Shown here: piece after piece, positions 16,513-26,486 of the stretch
Numbering within the stretch: position 1 is the first letter of the stretch
Layout of the letters: every line of letters begins with the position of its first letter
From: Clostridium disporicum
GTDB taxonomy: Bacteria > Bacillota > Clostridia > Clostridiales > Clostridiaceae
Reading direction: 5' to 3'
Assembly (NCBI RefSeq): GCF_001405015.1
Contig: NZ_CYZX01000010.1
Coordinates: forward strand, 62,001 to 126,000
DNA length: 64,000 bases
Notes under the pieces: model-generated
Told to the model about the DNA's origin: nothing
Databases searched by the model: none
The model's input: only the letters and a program-made list of their open reading frames with translations
Translations under genes and position numbers: made by a program

Positions 16513-17295
16513 TTAGAAACTAAAGTAATCAGATGGATTTAATTGATTACCTTCAGAGTCTTCAACTTGTAGATTTAATACATCTCCACAAACTTCTGAA
16601 GTAAAAATCATTGAACTATTTCCAACTGTTCCAATTTCATCTCCTGCTGAAACTATATCTCCAACAGCAACTGAAACTTCTGCATCTAAATTTGCATACT
16701 TAGTTTTTAATCCGTTTGTATGTTCTATAACTATAAAGTTTCCATCTTCTGTGCTCTTTGATACTTCAATAACCTTACCTTCTGCTGCAGCCGTAACAGC
16801 TGTTCCTACAGAAGCATTTAAATCAATACCTCTTCTAGTTCTATCTACTGTTCCATTTTCATTATCTTGTAATCTAATCATCTCTTTATATTCTCTAGAT
16901 ACAGTACCTTCTAAAGGTAATTGGAAAACTACCTCTGTTACTGTAGTAGAAACTGGAACATCTTCTGTGTTATCTGCTACCTCTGTATAATTGTCTACTT
17001 CTTCGTTATCAGCAACTTCATCTAATTCCTCTGATTCCTCTGCCACATTATCACCAATTTCAACTCTATCTGCATTTGGCATTTCGTTTCTTGAGGCTTC
17101 TGTAGAATCATTTACTGACTCCTCAACATTTAAAGTAAATTCATTATTCTGATTATTGCTTTGCTTTAACTCGTTATTTTTCTTAATTGTAAAAGCTGCA
17201 ACAACAGCGACTATACATAAGCAAATGAATAGAACAAAGTAAAAGCCCTCCTTTCTAAAAAAGTCTTTTACCTTATCTTTGTTGTTTGAATTCAT
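16513..17295 (-). CDS. spoIIQ: SpoIIQ, degenerate M23/LytM-domain engulfment protein
   Basis: Forespore membrane protein that pairs with SpoIIIAH across the intermembrane space during engulfment. 260 aa: basic N terminus, one membrane helix (~17-36), acidic linker (~55-115) and a C-terminal LytM-like domain (~130-258). The zinc motifs are lost: HxGxD reads RRGID (His to Arg), YAHL reads YANL, and the final HLHFE position reads LNLQV. The fold is kept but catalysis is not expected, as in Bacillus SpoIIQ. Sits next to spoIID, its engulfment partner. Confidence 0.88.
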   Translation of the reverse strand: MNSNNKDKVKDFFRKEGFYFVLFICLCIVAVVAAFTIKKNNELKQSNNQNNEFTLNVEESVNDSTEASRNEMPNADRVEIGDNVAEESEELDEVADNEEVDNYTEVADNTEDVPVSTTVTEVVFQLPLEGTVSREYKEMIRLQDNENGTVDRTRRGIDLNASVGTAVTAAAEGKVIEVSKSTEDGNFIVIEHTNGLKTKYANLDAEVSVAVGDIVSAGDEIGTVGNSSMIFTSEVCGDVLNLQVEDSEGNQLNPSDYFSF

Positions 17296-17380
17296 ATCAA
17301 CACCTCCTTTCTGTAGTCTTGCCCTATATACAAATTTAATTCAATTAATAACCAATTTCCGTACTACAAATTTCCTCAAT

Positions 17381-17417
17381 AAAAAACAAAAAGACCTTTG
17401 TTTTTCAACAAAAGTCT
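17381..17417 (-). terminator. spoIID terminator
   Basis: 11-bp stem (one G-T pair) AGACCTTTGTT/AACAAAAGTCT followed by a T-rich run on the minus strand. Confidence 0.75.
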
Positions 17418-17432
17418 CAATAAATTATAATT

Positions 17433-18530
17433 TTATTCAGAAAATCTCAAATTTGTAATTTCTACTCCAGTATAATAATGTTTAATAATTTCATTATAAG
17501 TCTTTCCTTCTTTAGCCATGACATTAGCTCCCCATTGACTCATTCCAACTCCATGCCCATATCCTTTACATTTAAATATTATATTGCCATCATTTATTTC
17601 ATAAGTAAAATTACTAGAATTCAAACCATATAAAAACCTAAAATCTTGACCTCTAATTGTTTCTCCAGCTACTTGAATCTCTTTTACTCCACCGGCCTCA
17701 CTTTTAGATATAACATTTATACTACTTTCAATATTACTCGCATTTAAAGAAGATTGTGGATATGACTCTTCGAACTTATTAATAAACTCATTAATAGTCA
17801 TAGATACTTCGCTCTCAAACTTCGGTGCTATTTCCTCTCCAGTACTCTCTACTGATTTTAAATATGGTATATCTGCCCAATATAAATCAACAGAGTTTTC
17901 TGTCATTCCTGAACTAGTAGAAAAAAACTGTGGATAAAGCACTAGCTCATTTTGATAGCTCATAACTTGTCCTTTAGTCGATTCTACTGCCTCAACTATT
18001 TTATTCCAATTTTTTTCTCTATCACTCTCTTGCCAAAGCTCTAGTCTAACTTCTTTGGATGTATAAACTTGACAATGTACTGAGTCACATATATCTGCTC
18101 CATTTGCTTTCACACAATTTTTAATTTTTTTACTAGCTAAATATGTTCTAGCTGCTACAGCTTGTGCCTTTAATGCTTCCAATTCGAATGTAGCAGGCAT
18201 TTCATTTGATATTACCCCACATATATACTCTTCTAACGGAACATCTACAATTTTATTTTGAGAAGTTATATATACACTTACCATTTCACTATCATTTAAA
18301 ATTATATCTTTAACTTCTATAGTTGTAGGTTGAGTTATCTCTGCCTCTATTTCTTTAGTCACTTCTGACAATTCATCTAAATTAATGCCTTCTGATTTTA
18401 TTAATATACTAGGCATAATTATCATAAATACTACTATACATATAGTCGTAAATAATAAAAATTTAATACCTTCATTTAAGTTTAATTTATATCTCCTATT
18501 CATAACTAACCTCCCACTATATTTATCCAC
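17433..18530 (-). CDS. spoIID: Stage II sporulation protein D (lytic transglycosylase)
   Basis: Peptidoglycan transglycosylase of the mother-cell engulfment complex. 365 aa: one N-terminal membrane helix (~21-41), then the SpoIID domain with VPLEEYICGVISNEMPATFE (~98), ALKAQAVAARTYL and the C-terminal GYGHGVGMSQWGANVMA (~325). The Glu in SNEMP is the expected catalytic residue. Downstream of murA, upstream of spoIIQ, the usual order. Confidence 0.95.
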   Translation of the reverse strand: MDKYSGRLVMNRRYKLNLNEGIKFLLFTTICIVVFMIIMPSILIKSEGINLDELSEVTKEIEAEITQPTTIEVKDIILNDSEMVSVYITSQNKIVDVPLEEYICGVISNEMPATFELEALKAQAVAARTYLASKKIKNCVKANGADICDSVHCQVYTSKEVRLELWQESDREKNWNKIVEAVESTKGQVMSYQNELVLYPQFFSTSSGMTENSVDLYWADIPYLKSVESTGEEIAPKFESEVSMTINEFINKFEESYPQSSLNASNIESSINVISKSEAGGVKEIQVAGETIRGQDFRFLYGLNSSNFTYEINDGNIIFKCKGYGHGVGMSQWGANVMAKEGKTYNEIIKHYYTGVEITNLRFSE

Positions 18531-18581
18531 AAGCTATATATACGTTTTAATCTGTAAAATAATTCTATTTATTTATTAAAA

Positions 18582-18624
18582 ATAAAAAAAAATAAGACAT
18601 GCTCAAAATTAGCATGTCTTTATT
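18582..18624 (-). terminator. murA terminator
   Basis: Stem AAGACATGCT/AGCATGTCTT (18594-18620) with a long T-rich tract on the minus strand, 20 bp past the murA stop. Confidence 0.8.
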
Positions 18625-18639
18625 TTAAATATCTAATAT

Positions 18640-19902
18640 TTATATTTTAATTCTCTGAACATTAGCTCCTAGATTATTAAATTTCTCTTCAATTCTTGTA
18701 TAACCTCTATCTATATGATGAATTTCACTTATTATAGTTTCTCCATTAGCAACTAATCCTGATAAAATCATAGCGGCTCCTGCTCTTAAATCTGTAGCTT
18801 TAACTTCACATCCAGTCAATTGTTTAACGCCTTCAACTATAGCAATTCTACCATCAATCTTTATATTTGCTCCCATTCTAACTAATTCACCAACATGCAT
18901 AAATCTATTTTCAAATACAGTTTCTGTTATAATACTTACCCCTTTAGTAACTGATAATAATGCCATCATTTGTGGTTGCATGTCAGTTGGAAAACCTGGA
19001 TATGGTAATGTCTTAATATCTACCGGTACTCTCTCTTTAGTTCCATCAACTAACATTTTTTCTCCGTTGATTTCGAATTTTATTCCTACCTCTGTTAATT
19101 TTTCTATAGTAGGCATTAGATGTTCTTCATTCACTCCATTTATAGTTATTTTACTCTTAGTTATTGCAGCTGCCACAATAAATGTTCCAGCTTCAATTCT
19201 ATCATATATAGGTGTAAATGGTTTTGTTTCTTTTAATTCCTTAACTCCAGTTATAGTTATTCTTCCATAACCTGCCCCTTCTACATTAGCTCCCATACTA
19301 TTAAGAAATCTCGCTAAATCCCATATTTCTGGTTCTTCAGCTGCATTTTCTATTATAGTAACACCTTCAGCCAAAACAGCAGCCATCATTAAATTTTCTG
19401 TTGCTCCAACAGAAGGAAAGTCTAAGTATATTCTATTTCCTTTTAATCCTTCAGTTTTTGTATTAATATAACCATGACCATTTTCAATATCTACACCTAG
19501 TTTTTTTAATCCTTTTAGGTGAAGATCAACTGGTCTACTTCCTATATTACATCCTCCTGGCAATGATATTTTGCATCTGCCAAACCTGGCAAGCATAGGT
19601 CCAACAATCAAAAACGATGCTCTCATACGCTTTATCAAGTCATTACTTGGCTCAATCTCCTTTAAATTTGAAGTATCTATTATTAAATCTCCTGTTATAT
19701 CAGAAAACTCAACAGAACATTCTAACTCTCTTAACACATTTACTAACACTAGAACATCTTCAAGTAAAGGCACTTTTTTTATTGTTATTTTTCTAGGATT
19801 TAAGATAGTTGCTACAATTATAGGCAAAACTGAATTTTTAGCTATACTTATATCAACTTCTCCTTGAAGTTTATTCCCGCCTTTAACTATAATTTTTTCC
19901 AT
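18640..19902 (-). CDS. murA: UDP-GlcNAc 1-carboxyvinyltransferase
   Basis: First committed step of peptidoglycan synthesis: adds enolpyruvate from PEP to UDP-GlcNAc. 420 aa from ATG at 19902. An upstream in-frame ATG at 19914 overlaps the GGAGGG ribosome site, so the second start is preferred. Catalytic Cys in LPGGCNIGSRPVDLH (~115). KNSVLP near the N terminus and YTRIEEKF at the end are family marks. Position ywmB-murA-spoIID matches the murAA locus of Bacillus. Confidence 0.95.
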   Translation of the reverse strand: MEKIIVKGGNKLQGEVDISIAKNSVLPIIVATILNPRKITIKKVPLLEDVLVLVNVLRELECSVEFSDITGDLIIDTSNLKEIEPSNDLIKRMRASFLIVGPMLARFGRCKISLPGGCNIGSRPVDLHLKGLKKLGVDIENGHGYINTKTEGLKGNRIYLDFPSVGATENLMMAAVLAEGVTIIENAAEEPEIWDLARFLNSMGANVEGAGYGRITITGVKELKETKPFTPIYDRIEAGTFIVAAAITKSKITINGVNEEHLMPTIEKLTEVGIKFEINGEKMLVDGTKERVPVDIKTLPYPGFPTDMQPQMMALLSVTKGVSIITETVFENRFMHVGELVRMGANIKIDGRIAIVEGVKQLTGCEVKATDLRAGAAMILSGLVANGETIISEIHHIDRGYTRIEEKFNNLGANVQRIKI

Positions 19903-19922
19903 ATTACCCTCCATATTAATTG

Positions 19923-20558
19923 TTAGTATGTTACAAAAATTATTGGTGTTCCTATAATTATATACTTTCCAGTATCATAATTAATTTGTCCCATGTTAAT
20001 CTTACTTCCATCAATAAATTCTGCCTTTAATACTTTTCCGTTACTTATTTCCGCTTCCTCTATAGTATCTTCATTTATTCCATCTAATATAAATGGTAAT
20101 ATATTTTTTTCTTCATCTATTCTAACCTTTGAAAAGTAATAAATTCTCTCATCTATACACTTACTATTTTTTAAATTTTCTACAGCTTGTCTTAAATCAG
20201 AGCTATTAAAATTACTCAAAGTATTCATTATTACTATTTCGATCTTTGTTTTCTCTCCATCGATTAAATTAATATTGTAAGTTAGCATTTCATCTATACA
20301 AACTATTCTATTGTTAAATATATCTATATCACTTATTAATTCATTTGTTAAAATTTCTATAATTCTATTCTTCTCTTCAATAATGCTTGTATTAGTAATG
20401 TATTCTAACTTAACTCCATTCTGAACAAAATCATAGTTTTCTATTAAAAATTTTTCCATATCTCTATAGTATTTTTCACTTTCATAACATTCATATTCTA
20501 CTCCATTAATAATTAATAGAGAAAAGAGTATAATAAATATTAGTCCTATCTTCTTCAT
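19923..20558 (-). CDS. ywmB: YwmB-like secreted or membrane-anchored protein
   Basis: 211 aa with an N-terminal hydrophobic segment (KIGLIFIILFSLLIINGV), so exported or anchored. No catalytic motif seen. The assignment rests mainly on place: between atpC and murA, where Bacillus has ywmB, a protein of similar size with an unknown role in the spore/cell-wall context. Spacing to murA is 20 bp from its preferred start, so they are likely cotranscribed. Confidence 0.65.
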   Translation of the reverse strand: MKKIGLIFIILFSLLIINGVEYECYESEKYYRDMEKFLIENYDFVQNGVKLEYITNTSIIEEKNRIIEILTNELISDIDIFNNRIVCIDEMLTYNINLIDGEKTKIEIVIMNTLSNFNSSDLRQAVENLKNSKCIDERIYYFSKVRIDEEKNILPFILDGINEDTIEEAEISNGKVLKAEFIDGSKINMGQINYDTGKYIIIGTPIIFVTY

Positions 20559-20784
20559 ATTATTATCCCGCCTTTCCTCTAAAATTATTGTCCATTTATT
20601 AAGTTTTTATACTATTCGATATATAATAATATATTAATTACACCTCCAAAATGTTCCCTTTCTACAAAAAACCTTAATAACAAACAATTTATTAAAAAAA
20701 TAAGTAATTTAAAATTACACATCTTTATTAAACCTATTCCCTTCTGTCAAAATTCAATTTAAATTTGAGTTAATATTTTATGTT

Positions 20785-20843
20785 AAAAAAAGAGAGATAT
20801 TTTCAAATATTTTTTAAATTACTTGAAAATATCTCTCTTTTAA
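20785..20843 (-). terminator. Terminator of the ATP synthase operon
   Basis: 19-bp perfect stem (20788-20806 with 20823-20841), 16-nt loop, T run on the minus strand; overlaps the atpC stop codon. The remaining gap 20560-20785 is AT-rich with nothing else recognisable. Confidence 0.85.
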
Positions 20844-21253
20844 ATATTTTTTTTAATTTCTATCCTTGCTTTAGCCCTTAAAAGTGCATTTTTTGCTCTC
20901 TCAGTATCTGTATTGCCTTTTTCTGACAACCTCTTTTTAGCTCTTTCTTCTGCTAGTTTTGCTCTATCTAAGTCAATTTCCTCTGGCCAATTTATAGAGT
21001 CACAACAGAATTTTATTGAATTATTATCTATATATATAATTCCTGATGAAGTAAATAAATTTTTTTCTTTTCCATCAGAAGAAATAAATGTAGTTACAGT
21101 AGGAATTGTACTTATAATTGACTTAGTGTGATTAGGTAAAATTTCTATTTTACCCTCATCACTTTCTGTTACTACTGAAACTACTGCCTCTTCTACCTTC
21201 TTATTATCATTAGTAACAATAGTTAGCTTACTTTGCTTTTCCACATAAATCAC
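20840..21253 (-). CDS. atpC: ATP synthase epsilon subunit
   Basis: 137-aa F1 central-stalk subunit that inhibits ATP hydrolysis. N-terminal beta-sandwich, then a helical hairpin with DRAKLAEERAKKRLSEKGN (~93), the usual DxxxAxxxxxxAxxRL pattern. Overlaps atpD by 4 bp, so translationally coupled. Last gene of the operon. Confidence 0.93.
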   Translation of the reverse strand: MIYVEKQSKLTIVTNDNKKVEEAVVSVVTESDEGKIEILPNHTKSIISTIPTVTTFISSDGKEKNLFTSSGIIYIDNNSIKFCCDSINWPEEIDLDRAKLAEERAKKRLSEKGNTDTERAKNALLRAKARIEIKKNI

Positions 21254-22647
21254 CCATTCATTTTACTTGCTTTTTCTTTAACCTCATCTATAGTTCCTGA
21301 AAGCAAAAATAATGATTCTGGAATATTATCACACTTACCTTCTAATATTTCTTTAAATCCTCTTACAGTTTCTGATATAGGCACATACTTACCCTTCATT
21401 CCTGTAAATTGTTCAGCAACAGTAAATGGTTGTGATAAAAATCTTTGAACTCTTCTAGCCCTTGCTACAACCTTTTTATCTTCATCTGATAATTCATCTA
21501 CACCTAGAATAGCTATTATATCTTGTAACTGTTTATATCTTTCTAATATATTCTTAACTTCTGTAGCAACGGTATAATGTTCATCTCCAATTATTCTTGG
21601 ATCTAATAATCTTGATGATGACTCCAATGGATCAACAGCAGGATAAATTCCAAGCTCCGATATAGCCCTTGATAAAACAGTCGTAGCATCTAGATGCGTA
21701 AATGTTGTAGCTGGTGCTGGGTCTGTTAAGTCATCTGCTGGAACATAAACAGCTTGAACAGATGTTATTGAACCATTTTTTGTTGAAGTAATCCTTTCTT
21801 GTAAAGCTCCCATTTCTGTAGCTAATGTTGGTTGATATCCAACTGCTGATGGTATTCTTCCAAGTAAAGCTGAAACTTCTGAACCTGCTTGAGTAAATCT
21901 AAATATATTATCAATAAACAGAAGTACATCTTGTCCTTTATCTCTAAAGTATTCAGCCATAGTAAGCCCTGTCAATGATACTCTCATTCTTGCCCCAGGA
22001 GATTCATTCATTTGACCAAATACTAGAGCAGTTTTATTTATTACGCCTGACTCCTTCATTTCGTAATATAAATCATTACCCTCTCTTGATCTTTCTCCAA
22101 CCCCTGTAAATACAGATAATCCTCCATGTTCAGTAGCTATATTATTAATCAACTCTTGAATTAATACAGTTTTCCCAACTCCAGCACCACCAAAAAGACC
22201 TATCTTACCGCCTCTTTGATATGGAGTTAACAAATCTATTACCTTTATCCCTGTTTCAAGCACTTCAGGTTCTAACGATTGATCTTTAAAGCTTGGAGCT
22301 GATCTATGAATTGGATATCTCTCTTTTGATTCTATAGGTCCTTCATTATCTATAGTATTTCCTAATACATTAAATACTCTTCCTAATACCTCTTCTCCTA
22401 CAGGAACTGTTATACAATTGCCTGTATCTACTGCTTTCATTCCTCTCTTTAGTCTATCAGTTGCTTCCATAGCTATAGTTCTTACTATATCGTCTCCGAT
22501 ATGTTGCTCAACTTCTGTAACTAATTTTTCTTTTCCAATCTCTATTTCTATTTTATTATAAATATTAGGAAGCGAATCTGAATCAAACTTTATATCAACT
22601 ACTGGCCCTATAACTTGAACAACCTTCCCTACTTTTTGTTCTCCCAT
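21250..22647 (-). CDS. atpD: ATP synthase beta subunit
   Basis: Catalytic F1 subunit, 465 aa. Walker A GLFGGAGVGKTVLI (~153), GERSREGNDLY, Walker B VLLFIDNIFRF (~244), ALLGRIPSAVGYQPTL. All catalytic residues visible. Confidence 0.98.
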   Translation of the reverse strand: MGEQKVGKVVQVIGPVVDIKFDSDSLPNIYNKIEIEIGKEKLVTEVEQHIGDDIVRTIAMEATDRLKRGMKAVDTGNCITVPVGEEVLGRVFNVLGNTIDNEGPIESKERYPIHRSAPSFKDQSLEPEVLETGIKVIDLLTPYQRGGKIGLFGGAGVGKTVLIQELINNIATEHGGLSVFTGVGERSREGNDLYYEMKESGVINKTALVFGQMNESPGARMRVSLTGLTMAEYFRDKGQDVLLFIDNIFRFTQAGSEVSALLGRIPSAVGYQPTLATEMGALQERITSTKNGSITSVQAVYVPADDLTDPAPATTFTHLDATTVLSRAISELGIYPAVDPLESSSRLLDPRIIGDEHYTVATEVKNILERYKQLQDIIAILGVDELSDEDKKVVARARRVQRFLSQPFTVAEQFTGMKGKYVPISETVRGFKEILEGKCDNIPESLFLLSGTIDEVKEKASKMNG

Positions 22648-22662
22648 AATGTTTCCCTCCTA

Positions 22663-23508
22663 TTATTTTTGAGCTTCAGCGCCACCAACAATCTCTGAAA
22701 TTTCTTGTGTAATAATACTTTGTCTAATTCTATTAAATTTAATATTTAATGTTCTTAACATTTCCGTTGCATTATCAGTCGCACCATCCATAGCCATCTT
22801 TCTTGCACTTTCTTCACTTACTCTAGATTGTAATAAACACTCCATTAATTTGCTTTTAATATATAGGTTCATTGCATTATTAAATACGCTATCTATATTA
22901 GGCTCAATAATATATTTATCTTGTTGATTATCCTTTTTTTCTATTGGTAATAGTTTTATTACTTTAGGTACTTGATTTATTGGAGATTTAAAAATTGTGC
23001 ATACTATATTTACTTCAGTTATCTCACCATTTCTATAAGCTTCATTTATAATATTGTATAATTCATTAACTTCTTTATTTGTTGGTACATCTGGCATATC
23101 AATAATATGTTTATTTGATTTAAGCTTAAATTTATCAAAATACGATATTCCTTTTTTGCCAATAAGAATGATTTCACTCTCTTCCTTATCTTCTATAACT
23201 TCTCTAAAATAAGATACTACATTATTATTAAATCCACCACATAATCCAGCATCTGATGTAATAACTATATATAATTTTTTTCCTTTGATTCTATTTATAT
23301 ATATTGATTCATAATCATCAGGTAAACTATTAACTAATTCTTGTACTATTTCCTCAATAACTTTCACATACTCATTATTATCAGTAAGCCTGTTTTTTAC
23401 TTTCTTCAGCTTAGAAGTGGCAACAAACCCCATAGCCTTAGTTATCTTCTTAGTACTTTGAATAGATTGTATTCTTCTTTTAATCTCTACAAGTCCAGAT
23501 GTTCCCAC
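22663..23508 (-). CDS. atpG: ATP synthase gamma subunit
   Basis: Rotating central shaft of F1, about 281 aa. The GTG at 23508 is preferred: GGGAGG lies 7 bp upstream, and an earlier TTG (23523) would include that site. N-terminal LVEIKRRIQSIQSTKKITKAM and C-terminal KMAMDGATDNATEML...ITQEISEIVGGAEA are diagnostic. Confidence 0.95.
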   Translation of the reverse strand: MGTSGLVEIKRRIQSIQSTKKITKAMGFVATSKLKKVKNRLTDNNEYVKVIEEIVQELVNSLPDDYESIYINRIKGKKLYIVITSDAGLCGGFNNNVVSYFREVIEDKEESEIILIGKKGISYFDKFKLKSNKHIIDMPDVPTNKEVNELYNIINEAYRNGEITEVNIVCTIFKSPINQVPKVIKLLPIEKKDNQQDKYIIEPNIDSVFNNAMNLYIKSKLMECLLQSRVSEESARKMAMDGATDNATEMLRTLNIKFNRIRQSIITQEISEIVGGAEAQK

Positions 23509-23541
23509 AATAATGCCTCCCAAATAAATATATAGGTAGCC

Positions 23542-25056
23542 CTATATATTTTCAGTAAATATCTTTTTAAACTCACTAATACATTCTTCCATATCACATT
23601 TTATTTCATCTGTTAAAACACCCTTATTTTTTATGTCTTTTAACATATCTCTATAATGTGTATCTGCAAATTCTAATAATTGCTCCTCAAATTTTGAAAT
23701 ATCAATTAGTTCTATATCAGATAAATAATTATTACTTACAACATATAAAATTAGTATTTGATATTCTACTTTCATAGGTTGGTATTGCTTTTGCTTCAAT
23801 ATCTCTAATATTCTTTTTCCTTTTTCTAATCTTTCTTTAGAATCTGTATCTAAATCTGAGCCAAATTGTGAAAATGATGCTAACTCTCTATATTGCGCAA
23901 GCTCTAATCTTAAATTTCTTGACACTTGCTTCATAGCTTTTATTTGAGCATTACCTCCAACTCTTGATACAGATATTCCTGGATTTACAGCTGGTCTTTG
24001 TCCAGAGTTAAACAAATCACTTTCTAAAAATATTTGTCCATCTGTAATTGAAATAACATTAGTAGGTATATATGCTGTTACATCTCCTGCTAAAGTTTCT
24101 ACTATAGGAAGTGCTGTTAAAGAACCTCCCCCTTTTTCTTTAGATAATTTTGCAGCTCTTTCTAAAAGTCTTGAGTGAATGTAAAATATATCTCCTGGAT
24201 AAGCTTCTCTTCCTGGTGGTCTTCTTAGCAAAAGTGACATTGTTCTATATGCTACAGCATGTTTTGATAGATCATCATAAACAATTAGAACATCTTTTCC
24301 CTTATTCATAAAATACTCTCCAATTGTACATCCTGCATAAGGGGCTAGATATTGTAATGGTGCTCCTTCTGATGCTGTTGCTGCCACAATTATAGAATAA
24401 TCTAACGCATCCATTTTATCTAAGGTATTAACTATATTTGCTACAGTAGATTGCTTTTGCCCTATTGCAACATATATACATATTACGTCTTTACCTTTCT
24501 GATTAATTATAGTATCTATAGCTATAGCTGTTTTTCCTGTTTGTCTATCTCCTATTATAAGTTCTCTTTGTCCTTTTCCTATAGGAATCATAGCATCAAT
24601 AGCTTTAATTCCAGTTTGTAACGGCTCCTTAACAGATGTCCTATCTATTATTGTTGGTGCAGGTGCTTCAATAGGTTTAAACTCTTCATAGTATATAGGG
24701 CCTCGTCCATCTATTGGTTCTCCTAAGGCATTTACTACTCTTCCTAACATATCTTCACCAACAGGAACCTCTGATATTTTATTGGTCCTTTTTACTATAT
24801 CTCCTTCTTTTATCCCTTCTTCAGGTCCTAAAAGAACACACCCTACATTATCATGTTCTAAGTTTAATGCCATTCCATAGACACCATTTGGAAATTTTAA
24901 TAATTCACCTTCCATACAGTCATCTAATCCATAAACTCTAGCAATATCATCCCCAACTTGGATTATAGTTCCTGTATCTTCAGTTTTGATATTCTTTTCA
25001 TATTTTACTATTTCTTTTTTTATAATAGATGTAATTTCTTCTGGCTTTATATTCAC
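23542..25056 (-). CDS. atpA: ATP synthase alpha subunit
   Basis: Non-catalytic nucleotide-binding F1 subunit, 504 aa. Walker A IGDRQTGKTAIA (~169), Walker B VLIVYDDLSKHAVAYR (~264) and RRPPGREAYPGDIFY. Confidence 0.98.
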   Translation of the reverse strand: MNIKPEEITSIIKKEIVKYEKNIKTEDTGTIIQVGDDIARVYGLDDCMEGELLKFPNGVYGMALNLEHDNVGCVLLGPEEGIKEGDIVKRTNKISEVPVGEDMLGRVVNALGEPIDGRGPIYYEEFKPIEAPAPTIIDRTSVKEPLQTGIKAIDAMIPIGKGQRELIIGDRQTGKTAIAIDTIINQKGKDVICIYVAIGQKQSTVANIVNTLDKMDALDYSIIVAATASEGAPLQYLAPYAGCTIGEYFMNKGKDVLIVYDDLSKHAVAYRTMSLLLRRPPGREAYPGDIFYIHSRLLERAAKLSKEKGGGSLTALPIVETLAGDVTAYIPTNVISITDGQIFLESDLFNSGQRPAVNPGISVSRVGGNAQIKAMKQVSRNLRLELAQYRELASFSQFGSDLDTDSKERLEKGKRILEILKQKQYQPMKVEYQILILYVVSNNYLSDIELIDISKFEEQLLEFADTHYRDMLKDIKNKGVLTDEIKCDMEECISEFKKIFTENI

Positions 25057-25066
25057 CTTAACACCT

Positions 25067-25606
25067 CTATTCTAATTCAAGCATTAGTTCCCTTAATTTA
25101 TCCATTTTAAATTTGATTGTTCCATCTATAACTTCATCTTCTACTTTTACATATATGGAACCTATTATATTAGGATCTATAATTCTTTCTAATATAATTT
25201 TCTTATTATATTTCTTCTCTAAATTATTTATTAGTAAATTATACTGTTCATCTGATAGCGGAATTGTTGTTTTTACAAATCCTTTTAATGTGTTATTTTT
25301 TTCAAGATTTATCTTTTCCATTTCATTTACTTTTTCTCTCAAATGCAGAATTCTATCTTTCTCAATTAAGATCAATAAGAAAGATAATAAATCTTCATCA
25401 ATTTTATTTTTAAAAATGTTAATAAAAGCCTTTTTCTTATTTCTTGTTCCAACTTGAGGATTCTTAATAAACTCATAAAACTCCTCATAATTATCAATTA
25501 ACTCACATATTAATTTTAAAGTTTCAATATATTCATCAACTTTTCCATTTTCATCCGCAACTTCGTAAAGAGCCATTGCATATCTTTTATCTAAAAATTC
25601 ATACAT
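25067..25606 (-). CDS. atpH: ATP synthase delta subunit
   Basis: 179-aa peripheral-stalk subunit linking F1 to subunit b (OSCP family). N terminus LDKRYAMALYEVADENGKVDE and the C-terminal IDPNIIGSIYVKVEDEVIDGTI are typical. One base separates it from atpF. Confidence 0.93.
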   Translation of the reverse strand: MYEFLDKRYAMALYEVADENGKVDEYIETLKLICELIDNYEEFYEFIKNPQVGTRNKKKAFINIFKNKIDEDLLSFLLILIEKDRILHLREKVNEMEKINLEKNNTLKGFVKTTIPLSDEQYNLLINNLEKKYNKKIILERIIDPNIIGSIYVKVEDEVIDGTIKFKMDKLRELMLELE

Positions 25607-25607
25607 G

Positions 25608-26087
25608 TTAATCTCCTACTTTAGAGATAAATTCATCTATTAACTCTTTATTTTTTCCTTCATCAATATTTTTTTCTATTAATTGCTCTGATAACTCCAT
25701 TGCTAAGTTAACATATCTCTCTTTTAAAACATATTCATTTCTTTTCTTTTCTCTTTCTATTTCTACTCTAGCTTTTTCTTTTATAATTTCAGCCTCTTTC
25801 TTCGCTTCATCAATTATGTCTTTGTATATATTCTCAGCCTTCCTCTTTTCATCTTCAGTTATTTTCCTACTTTTTCTTTTTAATTTTTCTATTCTCTTTT
25901 CACTTTCTATGCTTATTGTTCTTGCTTTTTCTGTAGCTTCTTCAGCTTCTAAAAAAGTTTTATTTATATATTCTTCTCTTTCATTTATTACAGCCTTAAC
26001 TTTATCAAAAAAGAAATGTTTTAATATCATATATAATATTGCTGTATTTACAATTGAAGCTAGTATAACCCCTATATTTATTTCCAT
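25608..26087 (-). CDS. atpF: ATP synthase subunit b
   Basis: 159 aa: one N-terminal membrane helix (~6-25) and a long, highly charged coiled coil (~35-140), the peripheral stalk. ILKHFFFDKVKAVINERE is the usual junction. Confidence 0.93.
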   Translation of the reverse strand: MEINIGVILASIVNTAILYMILKHFFFDKVKAVINEREEYINKTFLEAEEATEKARTISIESEKRIEKLKRKSRKITEDEKRKAENIYKDIIDEAKKEAEIIKEKARVEIEREKKRNEYVLKERYVNLAMELSEQLIEKNIDEGKNKELIDEFISKVGD

Positions 26088-26131
26088 GATGAGTTTTCTC
26101 CTTTCTGAGAATTATCTAAAACCTTAAACCC

Positions 26132-26365
26132 TTAGCTTATTCCTACGAATATTAGTAAAATTGATACTAATAAACCATATATTGCAGTTGCTTCAGCAAA
26201 TCCTGCTCCTATCATTAATGCAGTTGTTATCTTACCACTTGCTTCTGGCTGTCTAGCAATACCTTCAACCGCTTTAGCTGTTGCATTACCAATTCCAATT
26301 GCAGCTCCTATACCTACTAATACTGCTATTGCAGCAGCTAATGCTCTTACTGACTCTTGATCCAT
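26132..26365 (-). CDS. atpE: ATP synthase subunit c (proton type)
   Basis: 77-aa two-helix proteolipid forming the Fo rotor ring. The loop ARQPE lies between the helices; the ion-binding Glu is in GAGFAEATAIYG. The sodium signature is absent: the Gln of helix 1 is Ile in the GIGNATAKA segment and Glu is followed by Ala rather than Ser. Proton coupling is inferred. Confidence 0.95.
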   Translation of the reverse strand: MDQESVRALAAAIAVLVGIGAAIGIGNATAKAVEGIARQPEASGKITTALMIGAGFAEATAIYGLLVSILLIFVGIS

Positions 26366-26486
26366 AATTAAATTCCTCCTTAAAATCTTTATATATTATT
26401 AAATAAAATTCTTTCTACTCATGTAAAATTAGTAAATTCAAATCACTAAATTACAGATACCTTATATGTTAAGTTTAGATTCTTAC

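Noticed and set aside
16513..17295. SpoIIQ as an active M23 endopeptidase
   Set aside because: None of the zinc ligands is preserved.
26132..26365. Sodium-driven ATP synthase
   Set aside because: The c subunit lacks the helix-1 Gln and the Ser after the key Glu.
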